Positions 42,721 through 51,289 of a stretch of 64,000 bases of DNA are shown here, piece after piece. Origin of the DNA: Leucobacter luti (GTDB taxonomy: Bacteria > Actinomycetota > Actinomycetes > Actinomycetales > Microbacteriaceae); NCBI RefSeq assembly GCF_004217175.1, contig NZ_SHKI01000005.1, forward strand, positions 248,001 to 312,000, given 5' to 3'. Each line of letters opens with the position of its first letter. Position 1 is the first letter of the stretch. The translations under genes and the position numbers were made by a program. The notes beneath the pieces are model-generated. The model was not told the DNA's origin. It was given only the letters and a program-made list of their open reading frames with translations, and did not search any database.

Positions 42721-43275
42721 GTGCACACATCGTTCCCACTCGCGTCCGGCTCACACCCGGGGTACGCGCCCGAGCAGGTTGATGAGTTCTTGGCGCGCGC
42801 GCGAGCCTCGTACGAGGGGGCCGACACCGCTGGTGCGGGGATGACTGCTGCCGAGGTGCGGCACACGGCGTTCCAAGTGAAGCGCGGTGGGTACGCGACC
42901 CGCTACGTCGACGCGGCGCTCGATCGCCTCGAAGAGGTGTTCTTTGAGCGTGAGCGCCGGGCGAAGGTCCGAGCCGCCGGCGAGGACGCGTGGTGGGACG
43001 AGACCCGTGCGCTGCTCTCCGAGGTGCGCGGCCGCATTCAGCGACCGCGGGGTCGCCGGTTTCGCCGGCGCGGCCTGTTCGCCACGGGGTACCGCCGCTC
43101 GCAGGTTGACGCGTTCCTCGACCGCGTCTCCGAGATGTTCGAGCGGCGCGAGCTCGCCCTGAAGCCCGCTGAAGTGCGCGACGTGGTGTTCCACTCGCAG
43201 TGGCGTGGCTACGACGAAGACCAGGTCGACGCGCTACTCGACGGCGTGGTCGAGCTCATCCTGGCGACGCGCTGA
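42721..43275 (+). CDS. DivIVA-domain-like protein
   Basis: 184 residues with two related segments. Each has the DivIVA-type pattern of an aromatic/glycine turn followed by a coiled helix: GYAPEQVDEFLARARASYEG (about 14-35) and GYRRSQVDAFLDRVSEMF (about 123-140); two further half-units are GGYATRYVDAALDRLEEVFF and RGYDEDQVDALLDGVVELI. No membrane span. Such proteins in actinobacteria relate to Wag31/DivIVA curvature-sensing at the poles, here perhaps as a small adaptor. I favour GTG 42721 for the family-like start; ATG 42670, overlapping the cdsA stop, would add 17 residues. Confidence 0.75.
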   Translation: MHTSFPLASGSHPGYAPEQVDEFLARARASYEGADTAGAGMTAAEVRHTAFQVKRGGYATRYVDAALDRLEEVFFERERRAKVRAAGEDAWWDETRALLSEVRGRIQRPRGRRFRRRGLFATGYRRSQVDAFLDRVSEMFERRELALKPAEVRDVVFHSQWRGYDEDQVDALLDGVVELILATR

Positions 43276-43340
43276 CGCGGCGCGTGCCGCACCTGAACGC
43301 CGACTTTGCGTCTGCCGTTGTCCGAATCCGCTCGCTGAGA

Positions 43341-43346
43341 TAAGAT
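43341..43346 (+). promoter_or_regulatory. -10 hexamer TAAGAT
   Basis: TAAGAT is followed by 9 nt before GTG 43356, giving at most a 3-nt leader. Confidence 0.45.
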
Positions 43347-43355
43347 CGTTACATT

Positions 43356-43997
43356 GTGGCTTCTGTGAATACCAAATCCGTCTCCCGCTGGTCGCGTTTT
43401 CGCGCACCCGTCGCCGGGCTCGCTGTCGCGGGCTTCCTCGGTGCGGCAGTGATCGCACCGTTCGCGCTTCCCAGCGCCCAAGCGGACGTGGACACGCTCG
43501 CCTTCCAGGAGCGCATCCACCAGGAGTTCACGCCGAACGAGACCGAGACGGCCGACCTCGTCTACGCCGAGATCCCCGTCGTGGAACTGCCGGACCCGGA
43601 AGAGGTGCGCAAGAAGCAGGAGGCCGAGGCCGCTGCGAAGGCCGCCGAAGCCGCGAAGGCGGCCGCGGCCGCCGGGCAGCCGAGCGTCGACGCTGGCGCG
43701 CCGCCGAAGTACTCGGGCGGCGGATCGCCAGCCGAGTGGATGGCCGCCGCGGGCATCGCCGAGGCCGACTGGGGATACGTCGACTTCATCGCCTCCAAGG
43801 AGAGCACCTGGAACCCGAACGCCACGAACGCGAGTTCGGGAGCGTGCGGCCTCATCCAGGCACTGCCGTGCAGCAAGGTGCCGGGCAACGGCTACGACCC
43901 GGTGGACAACCTCACCTGGGCGAACGGCTACGCCGTGGGTCGCTACGGCAGCTGGGCTCAGGCGTACGCGTTCTGGACCGCGAACCACTGGTGGTGA
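43356..43997 (+). CDS. Secreted transglycosylase-like protein
   Basis: 213 residues. Signal peptide with core VAGLAVAGFLGAAVIAPFAL and likely cleavage after PSAQA. A charged, Ala/Lys/Glu-rich middle (about 78-105) may be a coiled helix. The C-terminal domain (about 125-213) resembles a lysozyme-like/transglycosylase fold: WGYVDFIASKESTWNPNATN with a probable catalytic Glu, ACGLIQALPCSKVPG and the end YGSWAQAYAFWTANHWW. Two cysteines may form a disulfide. It probably acts on peptidoglycan outside the cell, like other actinobacterial single-domain transglycosylases. The next gene starts 12 nt after the stop. Confidence 0.8.
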   Translation: MASVNTKSVSRWSRFRAPVAGLAVAGFLGAAVIAPFALPSAQADVDTLAFQERIHQEFTPNETETADLVYAEIPVVELPDPEEVRKKQEAEAAAKAAEAAKAAAAAGQPSVDAGAPPKYSGGGSPAEWMAAAGIAEADWGYVDFIASKESTWNPNATNASSGACGLIQALPCSKVPGNGYDPVDNLTWANGYAVGRYGSWAQAYAFWTANHWW

Positions 43998-44009
43998 TCC
44001 GGGGACACT

Positions 44010-44291
44010 ATGCCCCGTAAGCACCGACGCGCGCACTCGAGCGAGCTCCCCGACGTCACGCGACTCGCGAACGGCGGGGCGCGCAGGCAGACTCGGCGGG
44101 GCCGCGAGTGGTTCGTGCGCGAGATCTCTGCGCAGCGCGCCGAGAAGGTGTATCGCTGCCCCGACTGCGGCCTCGCCATTCCGGCCGGGCAAGCGCACCT
44201 CGTTGCGTGGTCGGCAGAGCACATGTTTGGCGATGACGCCGCAGTTCGCGAGCGCCGGCACTACCACGCACACTGCTGGCGGCTCGCGTAG
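44010..44291 (+). CDS. Small zinc-ribbon-like protein, unknown role
   Basis: 93 residues, basic N-terminus (PRKHRRAHSSELPDVTR) and one likely metal site: YRCPDCGLAIPAGQAHLVAW, then HYHAHCWRLA at the very end. The two Cys of CPDC with His and Cys of HxHC would bind zinc. Similar small proteins occur widely in actinobacteria, but I know no function. It starts 12 nt after the transglycosylase-like gene and may be co-transcribed. Confidence 0.7.
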   Translation: MPRKHRRAHSSELPDVTRLANGGARRQTRRGREWFVREISAQRAEKVYRCPDCGLAIPAGQAHLVAWSAEHMFGDDAAVRERRHYHAHCWRLA

Positions 44292-44416
44292 CGCGTCTGC
44301 GAGTCGGGGCGATCTGAGGGCCAGGCGGATCCGCGTCGCTTCGCCCACCCGCACCCGAGACACCCGTCTCGCTCCGGCCCGCACTCGAACCCGGCGGGTG
44401 GGGGGGAGCGCCGCGC

Positions 44417-44950
44417 CTAGAACAGCGTGGGAGCCGCCGGTTCCGCGGGATCGACGTCGACGGTCGCGCTCGGCGCAGTGGCAGCGCCAGCGAGCCCGGG
44501 CCCCTCGTCTGGCGCGCGGCCAGCCTGGAACGCCGTCGCGGCCGCGCGGGCGCGATCGTCGGCGGCCTCGTTGAGCGGGTGGCCGGCGTGGCCCTTAACC
44601 CACTCAAACGTCACCGTGCGGCCCACGAGGGCGGCGTCAATGCGTTCGAGCAGCTCCCGGTTGAGTACCGGCTTGCCATCGGCCTTGCGCCAGCCCTTCC
44701 GTTTCCACCCCGGCATCCACTTCGTCACCGAGTTGATCACGTACTGGCTGTCACAGAGAATGTGCAGTGGCTCGGGCGCGCGGTCGGCCGTGGCGAGCAG
44801 TAGGTCGAGCACCGCCATGAGCTCGCCCTGGTTGTTCGTCGCGCGCGGCCAGCCCCCGGCGCGCCACTGCTGCGCGTCGACGACCCAGGCCCAGCCAGCG
44901 GGTCCTGGGTTCCCGAGGGCGGATCCGTCTGCTGCAGCTGTGAGTGTCAT
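44417..44950 (-). CDS. rnhA: Ribonuclease HI
   Basis: 177 residues. It degrades RNA in RNA-DNA hybrids. The four acidic residues of the active site are visible: Asp8 (AAADGSALGNPGPAGWA), Glu43 (NNQGELMAV), Asp67 (LCDSQYVIN) and an Asp near 131 (KGHAGHPLNEAADDRA). The C-terminal 35 residues are Ala/Pro/Asp-rich and likely disordered. GAGAGGA lies about 6 nt before ATG 44950. It lies downstream of the coiled-coil gene but is separated from it by a terminator. Confidence 0.92.
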   Translation of the reverse strand: MTLTAAADGSALGNPGPAGWAWVVDAQQWRAGGWPRATNNQGELMAVLDLLLATADRAPEPLHILCDSQYVINSVTKWMPGWKRKGWRKADGKPVLNRELLERIDAALVGRTVTFEWVKGHAGHPLNEAADDRARAAATAFQAGRAPDEGPGLAGAATAPSATVDVDPAEPAAPTLF

Positions 44951-44970
44951 GGTTCAATCCTCTCAGAACA

Positions 44971-45008
44971 CAGCACCCCGCCGCGGCGAGTGCCGCGACG
45001 GGGTGCTG
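44971..45008 (-). terminator. Terminator after the coiled-coil gene
   Basis: CAGCACCCCG (44971-44980) pairs with CGGGGTGCTG (44999-45008) and CGCGGC with GCCGCG inside, loop GAGT, one mismatch. It separates the large coiled-coil gene from rnhA on the minus strand. Confidence 0.75.
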
Positions 45009-45050
45009 CTGGTGTGGGTGCTCCCGGCCGGTGTGCCGCCCGCGGGGCTA

Positions 45051-47963
45051 CTACTGCTCGGGTGCGGGCTGCGCCGCGGCCGCCTGCGCGTCCGGGGCCG
45101 CGGAGGCCGTGACCCCATCGGCGACGGGCGCGTCGACGAGGCGGCCAGCCACGGTGCTCATCTTCTGCGCGTTTGTGATGACCTCGCCGAGGCTCTCGAA
45201 GTAGCGCGCCACAGCGCCGCGCTCCACCTTCAGCTGCGTCATGCGGTCCTCTGCGGCGGCAAGTACCTTCGAGGCGCGATCCTCGGCCGCCGCGAACGTG
45301 GTCTGTGCGCGCTGCTCGGCCTCCAGCACGATCTCCGCGGCCTGGCGCTCGGCGACAGCGCGGGCGTTGCGGGCGTCCTGCGCCGCGTTGCGGGTGATCG
45401 TCTCGTACTCGGCGCGGGCCGCGTCGAGCTGAGTGCGCAGCTCCGACAGCTCCGCGGTCGCCGCGGCGACCTCGCGCTGCGAGGCCTCCGCGGCCTCGCG
45501 CTGCCGCGTGGCGAGATCCTGCTCGAGGGTCTCGCGCTGCTCGGACGCGTGCAGCGCAAAGTTGCGGGTATCGGTGTCGATCTGCTCGCGCAGCTGACGT
45601 GCCGCATCCTCAGCCGCAGTGCGCAGCGCGGCGAGCTGCCCCTCCTCTGCGCCGCGGTACTCCGCGAGTTCGGCGACCGTGTCGGCGCGCAGCAGGTCGG
45701 TCTCCTCGGTGACCGTGGCGCGCAGCGCGGCGACCTCGCGGGCGATTGCCGCTTCCTGAGCCTCGCGCTGCGTGCGCAGCTCCTCGGTGTGCTGCGCCAC
45801 CTCGGCTGCGATCTGGCGATCGTGCTCGGCGCGCTCGCGGGCGAGATCCGTGTCGAGCCTCGCGCGCTCACGCTCGATCTGCAGCTCCAGTTCCTCGCGC
45901 TCGAGCCCGAGTGCCTCGGCAGCTTCCTCCCGCGAGATTCGCATCCGCTCGGTTTCGGCCGCCTGCTCGTCGGCGATCCGCTGCTCGTGTGCGCTCAGCT
46001 GCGCGGCGAGGCGCTCGTTCTGCACGGTTGTCGCGTCGGTGATGCGGGCCTCGTGCTCCGCGAATCCGCGCGCCTGCTCGGTCGCGGCGCGATCGCGCTC
46101 GTCGCGCAGCTCCTGCTCGTGGACGCCGCGCTCGGCGTCGATCTGCGTGCGGTGGCTCTCCCACTCGGAGATGAGGCGGTCCTGGTGGCTCGCGAGCTCG
46201 GAACCAATGCGCTGCTCGTGCGCAGCGCGTTCGGTGGCGATCCGCTCGGTGTGCGCGGCGAGCTCGCTTGCGAGCGCGTCGTCCTGGGTCGTGCGCTCGG
46301 ACGCGAGAGCCTGCGTGTGCGCCTGCAGCTCCGAGTCGATCGCGGTCTCGTGCTCCTCGCGCTCGGCAGCGATGCGGGCCTCGTGCTCGGCGCGCTCGGC
46401 GGCGATGCGGGCCTCGTGCTCGGCGCGCTCGCTGGCAATCCCGGCTTCGTGGGCCTCCCGCTCGGCCGCGATCGTGAGCTGGTGGGCCCCGAGCTCGCTG
46501 CTGAGACGCGTCTCGTGGGCGTCGGACTCGGTGGCGATCCGAAGCTGGTGCTCAGACAGCTCGGCGGCGATCCGCGTTTCGTGAGCGTCGCGCTCGTCGC
46601 GCATGCTCGCCTCGTGCGCCACGATCGCGGCGCGCAGCGAGTTGTCGTGCGACTCACGCTCCGCAGCGAGCTGCGTGTCGTGCACGTCGCGCTCGGTGGC
46701 GAGCTGCGTGTCGTGCGCCTCGCGCTCCGAGGAGATCCGGTCGCGGTGCGCGGTGAGCTCACCGCCGAGCTGAAGTTCCTGCTGCTCGCGGCTTGCCGCA
46801 AGCTCGCTGTCGAGCTGGGCGCGCTCGTCGGCGCGCTCCTGCGTCGCCCGGGCGGTGATGCGTTCCTGTTCGCGCGCGGCCTGGTCCGTCAGGGTCGCGA
46901 GCTCTGCCTGGTGCGCCTCGAGCTCACGCGTGATCGTGGCCTCGTGCTCGGACCGCTCCTGCGCGCTGCGATCGAGGTGGGTCTGCTGCTCGAAGGCAAT
47001 CCGACGATCGTGCTGCTCGCGCTCGGTGTGCAGCGCCTCGTCGTGCTCCGCGCGCTCCTGCGCGATCCGCCCGCGAAGCGTCTCCATCTCGGTGGTGAGC
47101 GCGCGCCGCTGCGCGTCGAGCCCGGCCTCAAGCTCGCGTGTGCGCTCGGTGAATCGCTCCTCGAGCTCCGACTCCTCGCGCTGGCGCTTCGCCTCGAACT
47201 CGGTGCGCGCGCGCTCGCCCTCACGGACCAGGCGTGCCCGCTCCAGCTCGGCCTCGCGCTCGCTCTCCTCCTGCTGGCGCGCAAGCGAAACGGCGTGCTG
47301 CTCGGTCTGCGCGCGGAGCTCCTCGGCGGCGGACTGTGCCTCTGCGGTGACGCGCTCGGCCTCGGCCTGCGCGGCAGCGAGTGCCGCCTGTGCCTCGCGG
47401 TGGGCGCTCTCGCGCGCCACCCCGGCCTCGCGTTCGGCGGAGCTCCGGGTGAGCTCTGCCGTGTGCGTCGCTTCCTCGAGCAGGCGTTCGCGCTCGGCGT
47501 TCGCTGCAGCGTCTTGCTGCGCGGCGTCAGTGCGGGCCCCGGTGATGAGGGTCTCGGCCTGCTCGGATGCCGACCGCAGGAGCTCGTCTGCCCGGGTCTG
47601 CGCGGAGGCGAGCACCCGCGTGCTCTCCTCCTCGGTGGTGCGGCGCAGCTTTTCCGCGTCGAGGTCGGCCTGGGCCATGAGACGCTGGGCGTGATCCTCG
47701 GCGACCTGCAGGCTCTTCTCCACACGGAGTCCGAGTCCCGAATACCCGCTCGCGCCGAGCTCCGCAACCTGCTCCTGGAGCTCCGCGATCAGCTGCCGCT
47801 GCTCCTGCCCCACCCCGGTCGCCTGCTGGTGGGCCGACTGCAGCGACTCGATGTGTGACTGGAGTGCGCTGATGTGACCGGTGAGAGTTCCGATCCGGTC
47901 GTCTACTTCTTCGCGGTTGTAGCCGCGAAACGCAGGGGAGAAGGGCTGGACTGCTTCTGACAC
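45051..47963 (-). CDS. Giant hendecad coiled-coil cytoskeletal-like protein
   Basis: 970 residues from GTG 47963, which has GGAG 5 nt upstream and starts VSEAVQPFSPAFRGYNREEVDD, a DivIVA-like N-terminus. ATG 48026 would add a Pro-rich 21-residue head and lies close after a -10 (TATCAT, 48037-48042). The rest is almost all coiled coil. From residue 307 (DNA 47045) at least 47 consecutive 11-residue units run in unbroken phase to about 823, with consensus HExRIAxERAE; 26 of the first 33 begin with His. The C-terminus is Ala/Gln-rich. It resembles the Streptomyces Scy/FilP filament proteins in general design, so a polar or envelope scaffold is likely. Neighbouring 33-bp DNA units at about 46360-46440 are almost identical, so repeat number may change by recombination. 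Confidence 0.85.
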   Translation of the reverse strand: MSEAVQPFSPAFRGYNREEVDDRIGTLTGHISALQSHIESLQSAHQQATGVGQEQRQLIAELQEQVAELGASGYSGLGLRVEKSLQVAEDHAQRLMAQADLDAEKLRRTTEEESTRVLASAQTRADELLRSASEQAETLITGARTDAAQQDAAANAERERLLEEATHTAELTRSSAEREAGVARESAHREAQAALAAAQAEAERVTAEAQSAAEELRAQTEQHAVSLARQQEESEREAELERARLVREGERARTEFEAKRQREESELEERFTERTRELEAGLDAQRRALTTEMETLRGRIAQERAEHDEALHTEREQHDRRIAFEQQTHLDRSAQERSEHEATITRELEAHQAELATLTDQAAREQERITARATQERADERAQLDSELAASREQQELQLGGELTAHRDRISSEREAHDTQLATERDVHDTQLAAERESHDNSLRAAIVAHEASMRDERDAHETRIAAELSEHQLRIATESDAHETRLSSELGAHQLTIAAEREAHEAGIASERAEHEARIAAERAEHEARIAAEREEHETAIDSELQAHTQALASERTTQDDALASELAAHTERIATERAAHEQRIGSELASHQDRLISEWESHRTQIDAERGVHEQELRDERDRAATEQARGFAEHEARITDATTVQNERLAAQLSAHEQRIADEQAAETERMRISREEAAEALGLEREELELQIERERARLDTDLARERAEHDRQIAAEVAQHTEELRTQREAQEAAIAREVAALRATVTEETDLLRADTVAELAEYRGAEEGQLAALRTAAEDAARQLREQIDTDTRNFALHASEQRETLEQDLATRQREAAEASQREVAAATAELSELRTQLDAARAEYETITRNAAQDARNARAVAERQAAEIVLEAEQRAQTTFAAAEDRASKVLAAAEDRMTQLKVERGAVARYFESLGEVITNAQKMSTVAGRLVDAPVADGVTASAAPDAQAAAAQPAPEQ

Positions 47964-48036
47964 GTGCTCTCCGGAATCTGAGGCGAGAAATCCCCGCGGG
48001 CGCGCCGGGGGTGGCGGCTTGGGCATGTAAAGGTTA

Positions 48037-48042
48037 ATGATA
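48037..48042 (-). promoter_or_regulatory. -10 hexamer TATCAT for the coiled-coil gene
   Basis: TATCAT on the minus strand predicts transcription starting near 48030, hence a leader of about 65 nt to GTG 47963, or an almost leaderless start at ATG 48026. Confidence 0.45.
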
Positions 48043-48216
48043 GTTCACATCCCGGGGAGCCGAGTGGGGTTTTGCGTGGCTGACGGGGGGAATCCAGAGC
48101 TTGTCCGCATGGATTATGCGGAAAGCTCGGGTAGCGTTACACGCTGAGGATCCGTTTGCGTGCAGCGAAACCAGTGCTGCGGCCGCCGGAACCGATTACC
48201 AATGTGAGGAGCCCAC

Positions 48217-50307
48217 GTGCGATACGTGCTTGCGATTGCAGCGCTCGTGCTGTCCGGCGTCATGCTGATCCTGGGGATTGGCCAGCGCACGTTTCTTGCG
48301 GGACCCGCTGAAATCAGCTTTCCCGTGGAGACGAATTCGGAGGCGAGCTTTGCGGTCGTCGACGGCGCCGAGTTTGCAAAGGTGCCCGGTCAGGCGAACG
48401 TGGTCGTCTCCGGCGACCAGGCGTTCGTGGCCACCGGCGCGACTCGCGACGTTCGCGGCTGGGTAGAGCCCTTTTTGCACGCCGAACTCTCGGTTGACAC
48501 CAAGGGGAAGCGGCTCCTCAGTGCGCTGATCGCCCCCGTGCAAGACGCCGGCCCCGAGGGAGTCAGCACCGAGACCGGCCTGGACCCGCGGGGGAGCGAT
48601 CTCTGGCTGGAGGAGCGCACCATTGACGCCTCCGGCAGCGGTGTTGAGACCGAGTCCCTGCGCGTCCCGGTATCGGTGACCTCAGACCAGTCGGTGTTGA
48701 TAGCCGCAGACGGGACCCAGCCAATGCCGGCAGACGTGACCCTCGTGTGGGCGCAGGATCGGAGCACACCTTGGGCGGGGCCGCTGCTCGTTGGCGGCGG
48801 CGTGCTCGCGCTCGTGGGCGGTCTGCTCTACCTGCTCGCGGTCGATCATGACCGGCGCGGGCTTGGGCCGCGTCGCGGCCGTCGGGGCCCGCTGCAGGGC
48901 CTGCGCAATCGCAGGGCACGTGGCGGATCCCGGCGATCTGCCGCAGCCTCGCCCGCCGCAGCTGCGGGCCCGGCGGCCGATCCGACGCCGGCAGCGGCCG
49001 ACGGGACCGAGTCTGAGGCCCCGCCCGCGGCTGCCGACACTGATGCGGGCGCCGCGCCCGTCTCGCCAGTCGACACCGAAGCACCAGCTGCGCCCGAGAC
49101 ACCTGCCGAAGCACCTACCGCCGCACCCGAGGCGCCTACCGCCGCACCCGACGCGGCCGGTGGAGCGAAGGCCGAACGGCGGGCTGTGACGTCGCGGCGC
49201 CCCGGGTGGGCGCGGCGCGGCGCGCTCCCCGCGCTGGGGCTGACGGTCGCGCTCGGCCTGAGCGGCTGCTCGGCGAGCTACTGGCCGCAGACGGCGGCGC
49301 CCACGAAGACGTCGGAGGCGCCCTCCGAGTCGCCGGCCTCCGCGGTCGCCCCGGTCCCCGTGACCGACGGGCAGCTGCAGCGGATCATCGAGCAGATCTC
49401 CGCGGACGCGATGACCGGCGACGACACGCTCGACGCGTCCGCGCTGGAGGATCGGTTCACGGGTGACGCGCTCGCGCAGCGGGCCGCAAACTACGCGATC
49501 CGGTCCGCAAAGCCGGACTACGGGGTGGTGCCGCCGCGGATCACGGCGGAGGAGCTCGACTACGAGCTGATGCAGAGCACCGAGACCTGGCCGCGCACCC
49601 TGTTCGTCACGGTGGCATCGACCCCGGGGGCGGCCGCGAGCGATGCCGGCACTGACGCCGAGGCCGGGGCCGAGACGACCGGCACGTCGCCGTCGCTCGC
49701 GCTCGTGATGACGCAGGCAAACCCGCACGAAAACTACCGGGTGTCTCGGGTGATCGCGCTGCGCGGCGGCATCTCGATGCCGCAGGCCGCGCCCGCCGAG
49801 GACGGGACCGCCGTGCTCGCGAACGACATCGAGACGCTCGTGCTGCAGCCGGGGCAGGTGGGCGCTGCCTACGCTGCGCTGCTGCAGAACGGCGCAGACG
49901 CCGAGGAGGCGCAGTACTTCGACCTCACCACGGACTCCCTGCTCGACACGTACGGCAAGGTGCGGGCCGAGGCCGCGCAGGCGCAGTCGGACGAGAAGGG
50001 GCAGACCATGAAGTTCTCGGTGACTGCCCGCCAGGGTGACGAGGATCCGGTTGCGCTCTCGACCGGGGCCGGTGGTGCGCTCGTCGCCACGACCGTGATC
50101 GAGGAGCAGATTGTGGACGCCGACGGCGGCCGGTACAAGCCGCAGGCTAAGGATGAGGTAACGGCACTCTCGGGGCTGAGCGGCGAGCAGGACCGCCTGG
50201 TGCAGGAGGTCGCGCACCAGATGCTGTTCTTCGTCCCGAGCAAGGCCGAAGACGCGAAGATCCAGCTCCTCGGAGTGACGAGCGAGCTTGTAGGAGTGAG
50301 GAACTAG
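48217..50307 (+). CDS. Membrane protein with internal lipobox-like segment, unknown function
   Basis: 696 residues. Helix 1 (VLAIAALVLSGVMLILGIG, 4-22) is followed by an exported domain (about 25-180), helix 2 (GPLLVGGGVLALVGGLLYLLA, about 189-209), a basic patch, an Ala/Pro-rich linker (about 240-330), then a third hydrophobic stretch with LGLTVALGLSGCS (about 340-352), identical in form to a lipoprotein lipobox, and a second exported domain (about 380-696). It reads as a membrane protein fused to a complete lipoprotein; the lipobox follows RR-type residues (RRPGWARRG). I recognise no enzymatic family. Start GTG 48217 with GAGGAG 5 nt upstream. The next gene starts 2 nt after its stop, so it works with the thioredoxin-fold protein. 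Confidence 0.75.
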   Translation: MRYVLAIAALVLSGVMLILGIGQRTFLAGPAEISFPVETNSEASFAVVDGAEFAKVPGQANVVVSGDQAFVATGATRDVRGWVEPFLHAELSVDTKGKRLLSALIAPVQDAGPEGVSTETGLDPRGSDLWLEERTIDASGSGVETESLRVPVSVTSDQSVLIAADGTQPMPADVTLVWAQDRSTPWAGPLLVGGGVLALVGGLLYLLAVDHDRRGLGPRRGRRGPLQGLRNRRARGGSRRSAAASPAAAAGPAADPTPAAADGTESEAPPAAADTDAGAAPVSPVDTEAPAAPETPAEAPTAAPEAPTAAPDAAGGAKAERRAVTSRRPGWARRGALPALGLTVALGLSGCSASYWPQTAAPTKTSEAPSESPASAVAPVPVTDGQLQRIIEQISADAMTGDDTLDASALEDRFTGDALAQRAANYAIRSAKPDYGVVPPRITAEELDYELMQSTETWPRTLFVTVASTPGAAASDAGTDAEAGAETTGTSPSLALVMTQANPHENYRVSRVIALRGGISMPQAAPAEDGTAVLANDIETLVLQPGQVGAAYAALLQNGADAEEAQYFDLTTDSLLDTYGKVRAEAAQAQSDEKGQTMKFSVTARQGDEDPVALSTGAGGALVATTVIEEQIVDADGGRYKPQAKDEVTALSGLSGEQDRLVQEVAHQMLFFVPSKAEDAKIQLLGVTSELVGVRN

Positions 50308-50309
50308 AG

Positions 50310-51281
50310 ATGTCACAGCAGATCCCCGAACGAATCCCCGGTGGCGGCATTGACCTGAGCCACCTCGCCGCGCGCGGCCAGGCGGCCGCGCAGCCGGGCG
50401 GCCCCGCAGCTGCTGGCGCGGGCGGTGCGCCCGACGCGCGCGTGGTCGATGTGCCGTCGCTCGTGATGGACGTGACGGACGCGAGCTTCGAGCAGGCCGC
50501 GCAGCTCTCGACGGTCGTGCCCGTGGTGGTCGAGCTGTGGGCCGCGTGGAGCGAGCCCAACGCCGAACTGAGCCCGGTCCTCGAGAAGGTCACGCGCGAG
50601 TTCGGCGGGCGCGTGCTGCTTGCGCGCGTCGACGCGGACGCGAACCCCGGACTCGTGCAGGCATTCCAGGCGCAGGCGATCCCCACGGTCGTCGCGCTTG
50701 TCGCCGGGCGCCCGGTGCCGCTCTTCCAGGGGGCGCAGCCGGAGGAGCAGGTGCGCGACGTGTTCACGCAGCTGCTGCAGCTCGCCGAGCAGCACGGGGT
50801 GGTGGGGCGCGTCGCGGCGCCCGACCAGGACGCGACGGCCGCCGACGCCGCGCCGAGCGAGCCCGAGATCCCCGCCGCGCACGTCGCCGCGGTCGAGGCC
50901 GCCGAGCGCGGTGACTTCGCCGGGGCAGTCGCCGAGTGGGAGGCGGTGCTCGCGAAGGCGCCAGCCGACGCCGTGGCGCGTGCCGCACTCGTGCAGATGC
51001 GGTTGCTGCAGCGCCTCTCGGGTGTCAGCGCTGAGGAGGTCCGCGCGGCCGCCGCTGCCGCGCCCCAGGGGATCGCCGAGCAGCTCGCGGTCGCCGATCT
51101 CGACGTGTCGGGCGGGCACGTCGAGGATGCGTTCCTGCGACTCCTCGACCTGTTCGCCGCGAGCGACGAGGACGCCCGCGCGGTGGTGCGTGAGCGCCTG
51201 CTCGAGCTGTTCGAGGTGGTTGGCGTGGCTGACCCGCGCGTGATCGCCGCCCGGGGGCGGCTCGCGAACCTGCTCTACTAG
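50310..51281 (+). CDS. Thioredoxin-fold/TPR co-chaperone-like protein (YbbN/CnoX type)
   Basis: 323 residues. A Gly/Ala-rich N-terminus (1-45) is followed by a thioredoxin fold (about 50-155) with VVPVVVELWAAWSEPNAELSPVLEKV and QAIPTVVALVAGRPV. The CxxC of real thioredoxins is SEPN, so it has no redox activity. The rest (about 185-323) is helical, tetratricopeptide-like, ending LFEVVGVADPRVIAARGRLANLLY, as in YbbN. Such proteins hold unfolded clients for GroEL or DnaK in E. coli. It is preceded by GAGGAACTAGAG across the upstream stop and followed 8 nt later by a cysteine desulfurase. Confidence 0.85.
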   Translation: MSQQIPERIPGGGIDLSHLAARGQAAAQPGGPAAAGAGGAPDARVVDVPSLVMDVTDASFEQAAQLSTVVPVVVELWAAWSEPNAELSPVLEKVTREFGGRVLLARVDADANPGLVQAFQAQAIPTVVALVAGRPVPLFQGAQPEEQVRDVFTQLLQLAEQHGVVGRVAAPDQDATAADAAPSEPEIPAAHVAAVEAAERGDFAGAVAEWEAVLAKAPADAVARAALVQMRLLQRLSGVSAEEVRAAAAAAPQGIAEQLAVADLDVSGGHVEDAFLRLLDLFAASDEDARAVVRERLLELFEVVGVADPRVIAARGRLANLLY

Positions 51282-51289
51282 GAGGGCCG

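Noticed and set aside
45957-47045. Regular 33-bp repeats suggesting a CRISPR array or minisatellite
   Set aside because: The repeats are in frame in a large coiled-coil gene, show codon-level variation and have no unique spacers.
44427-47858. 1143-codon plus-strand frame opposite the coiled-coil and rnhA genes
   Set aside because: Leu/Gly/Arg-rich mirror of the repetitive coiled-coil coding strand; no start signal and overlaps rnhA antisense.
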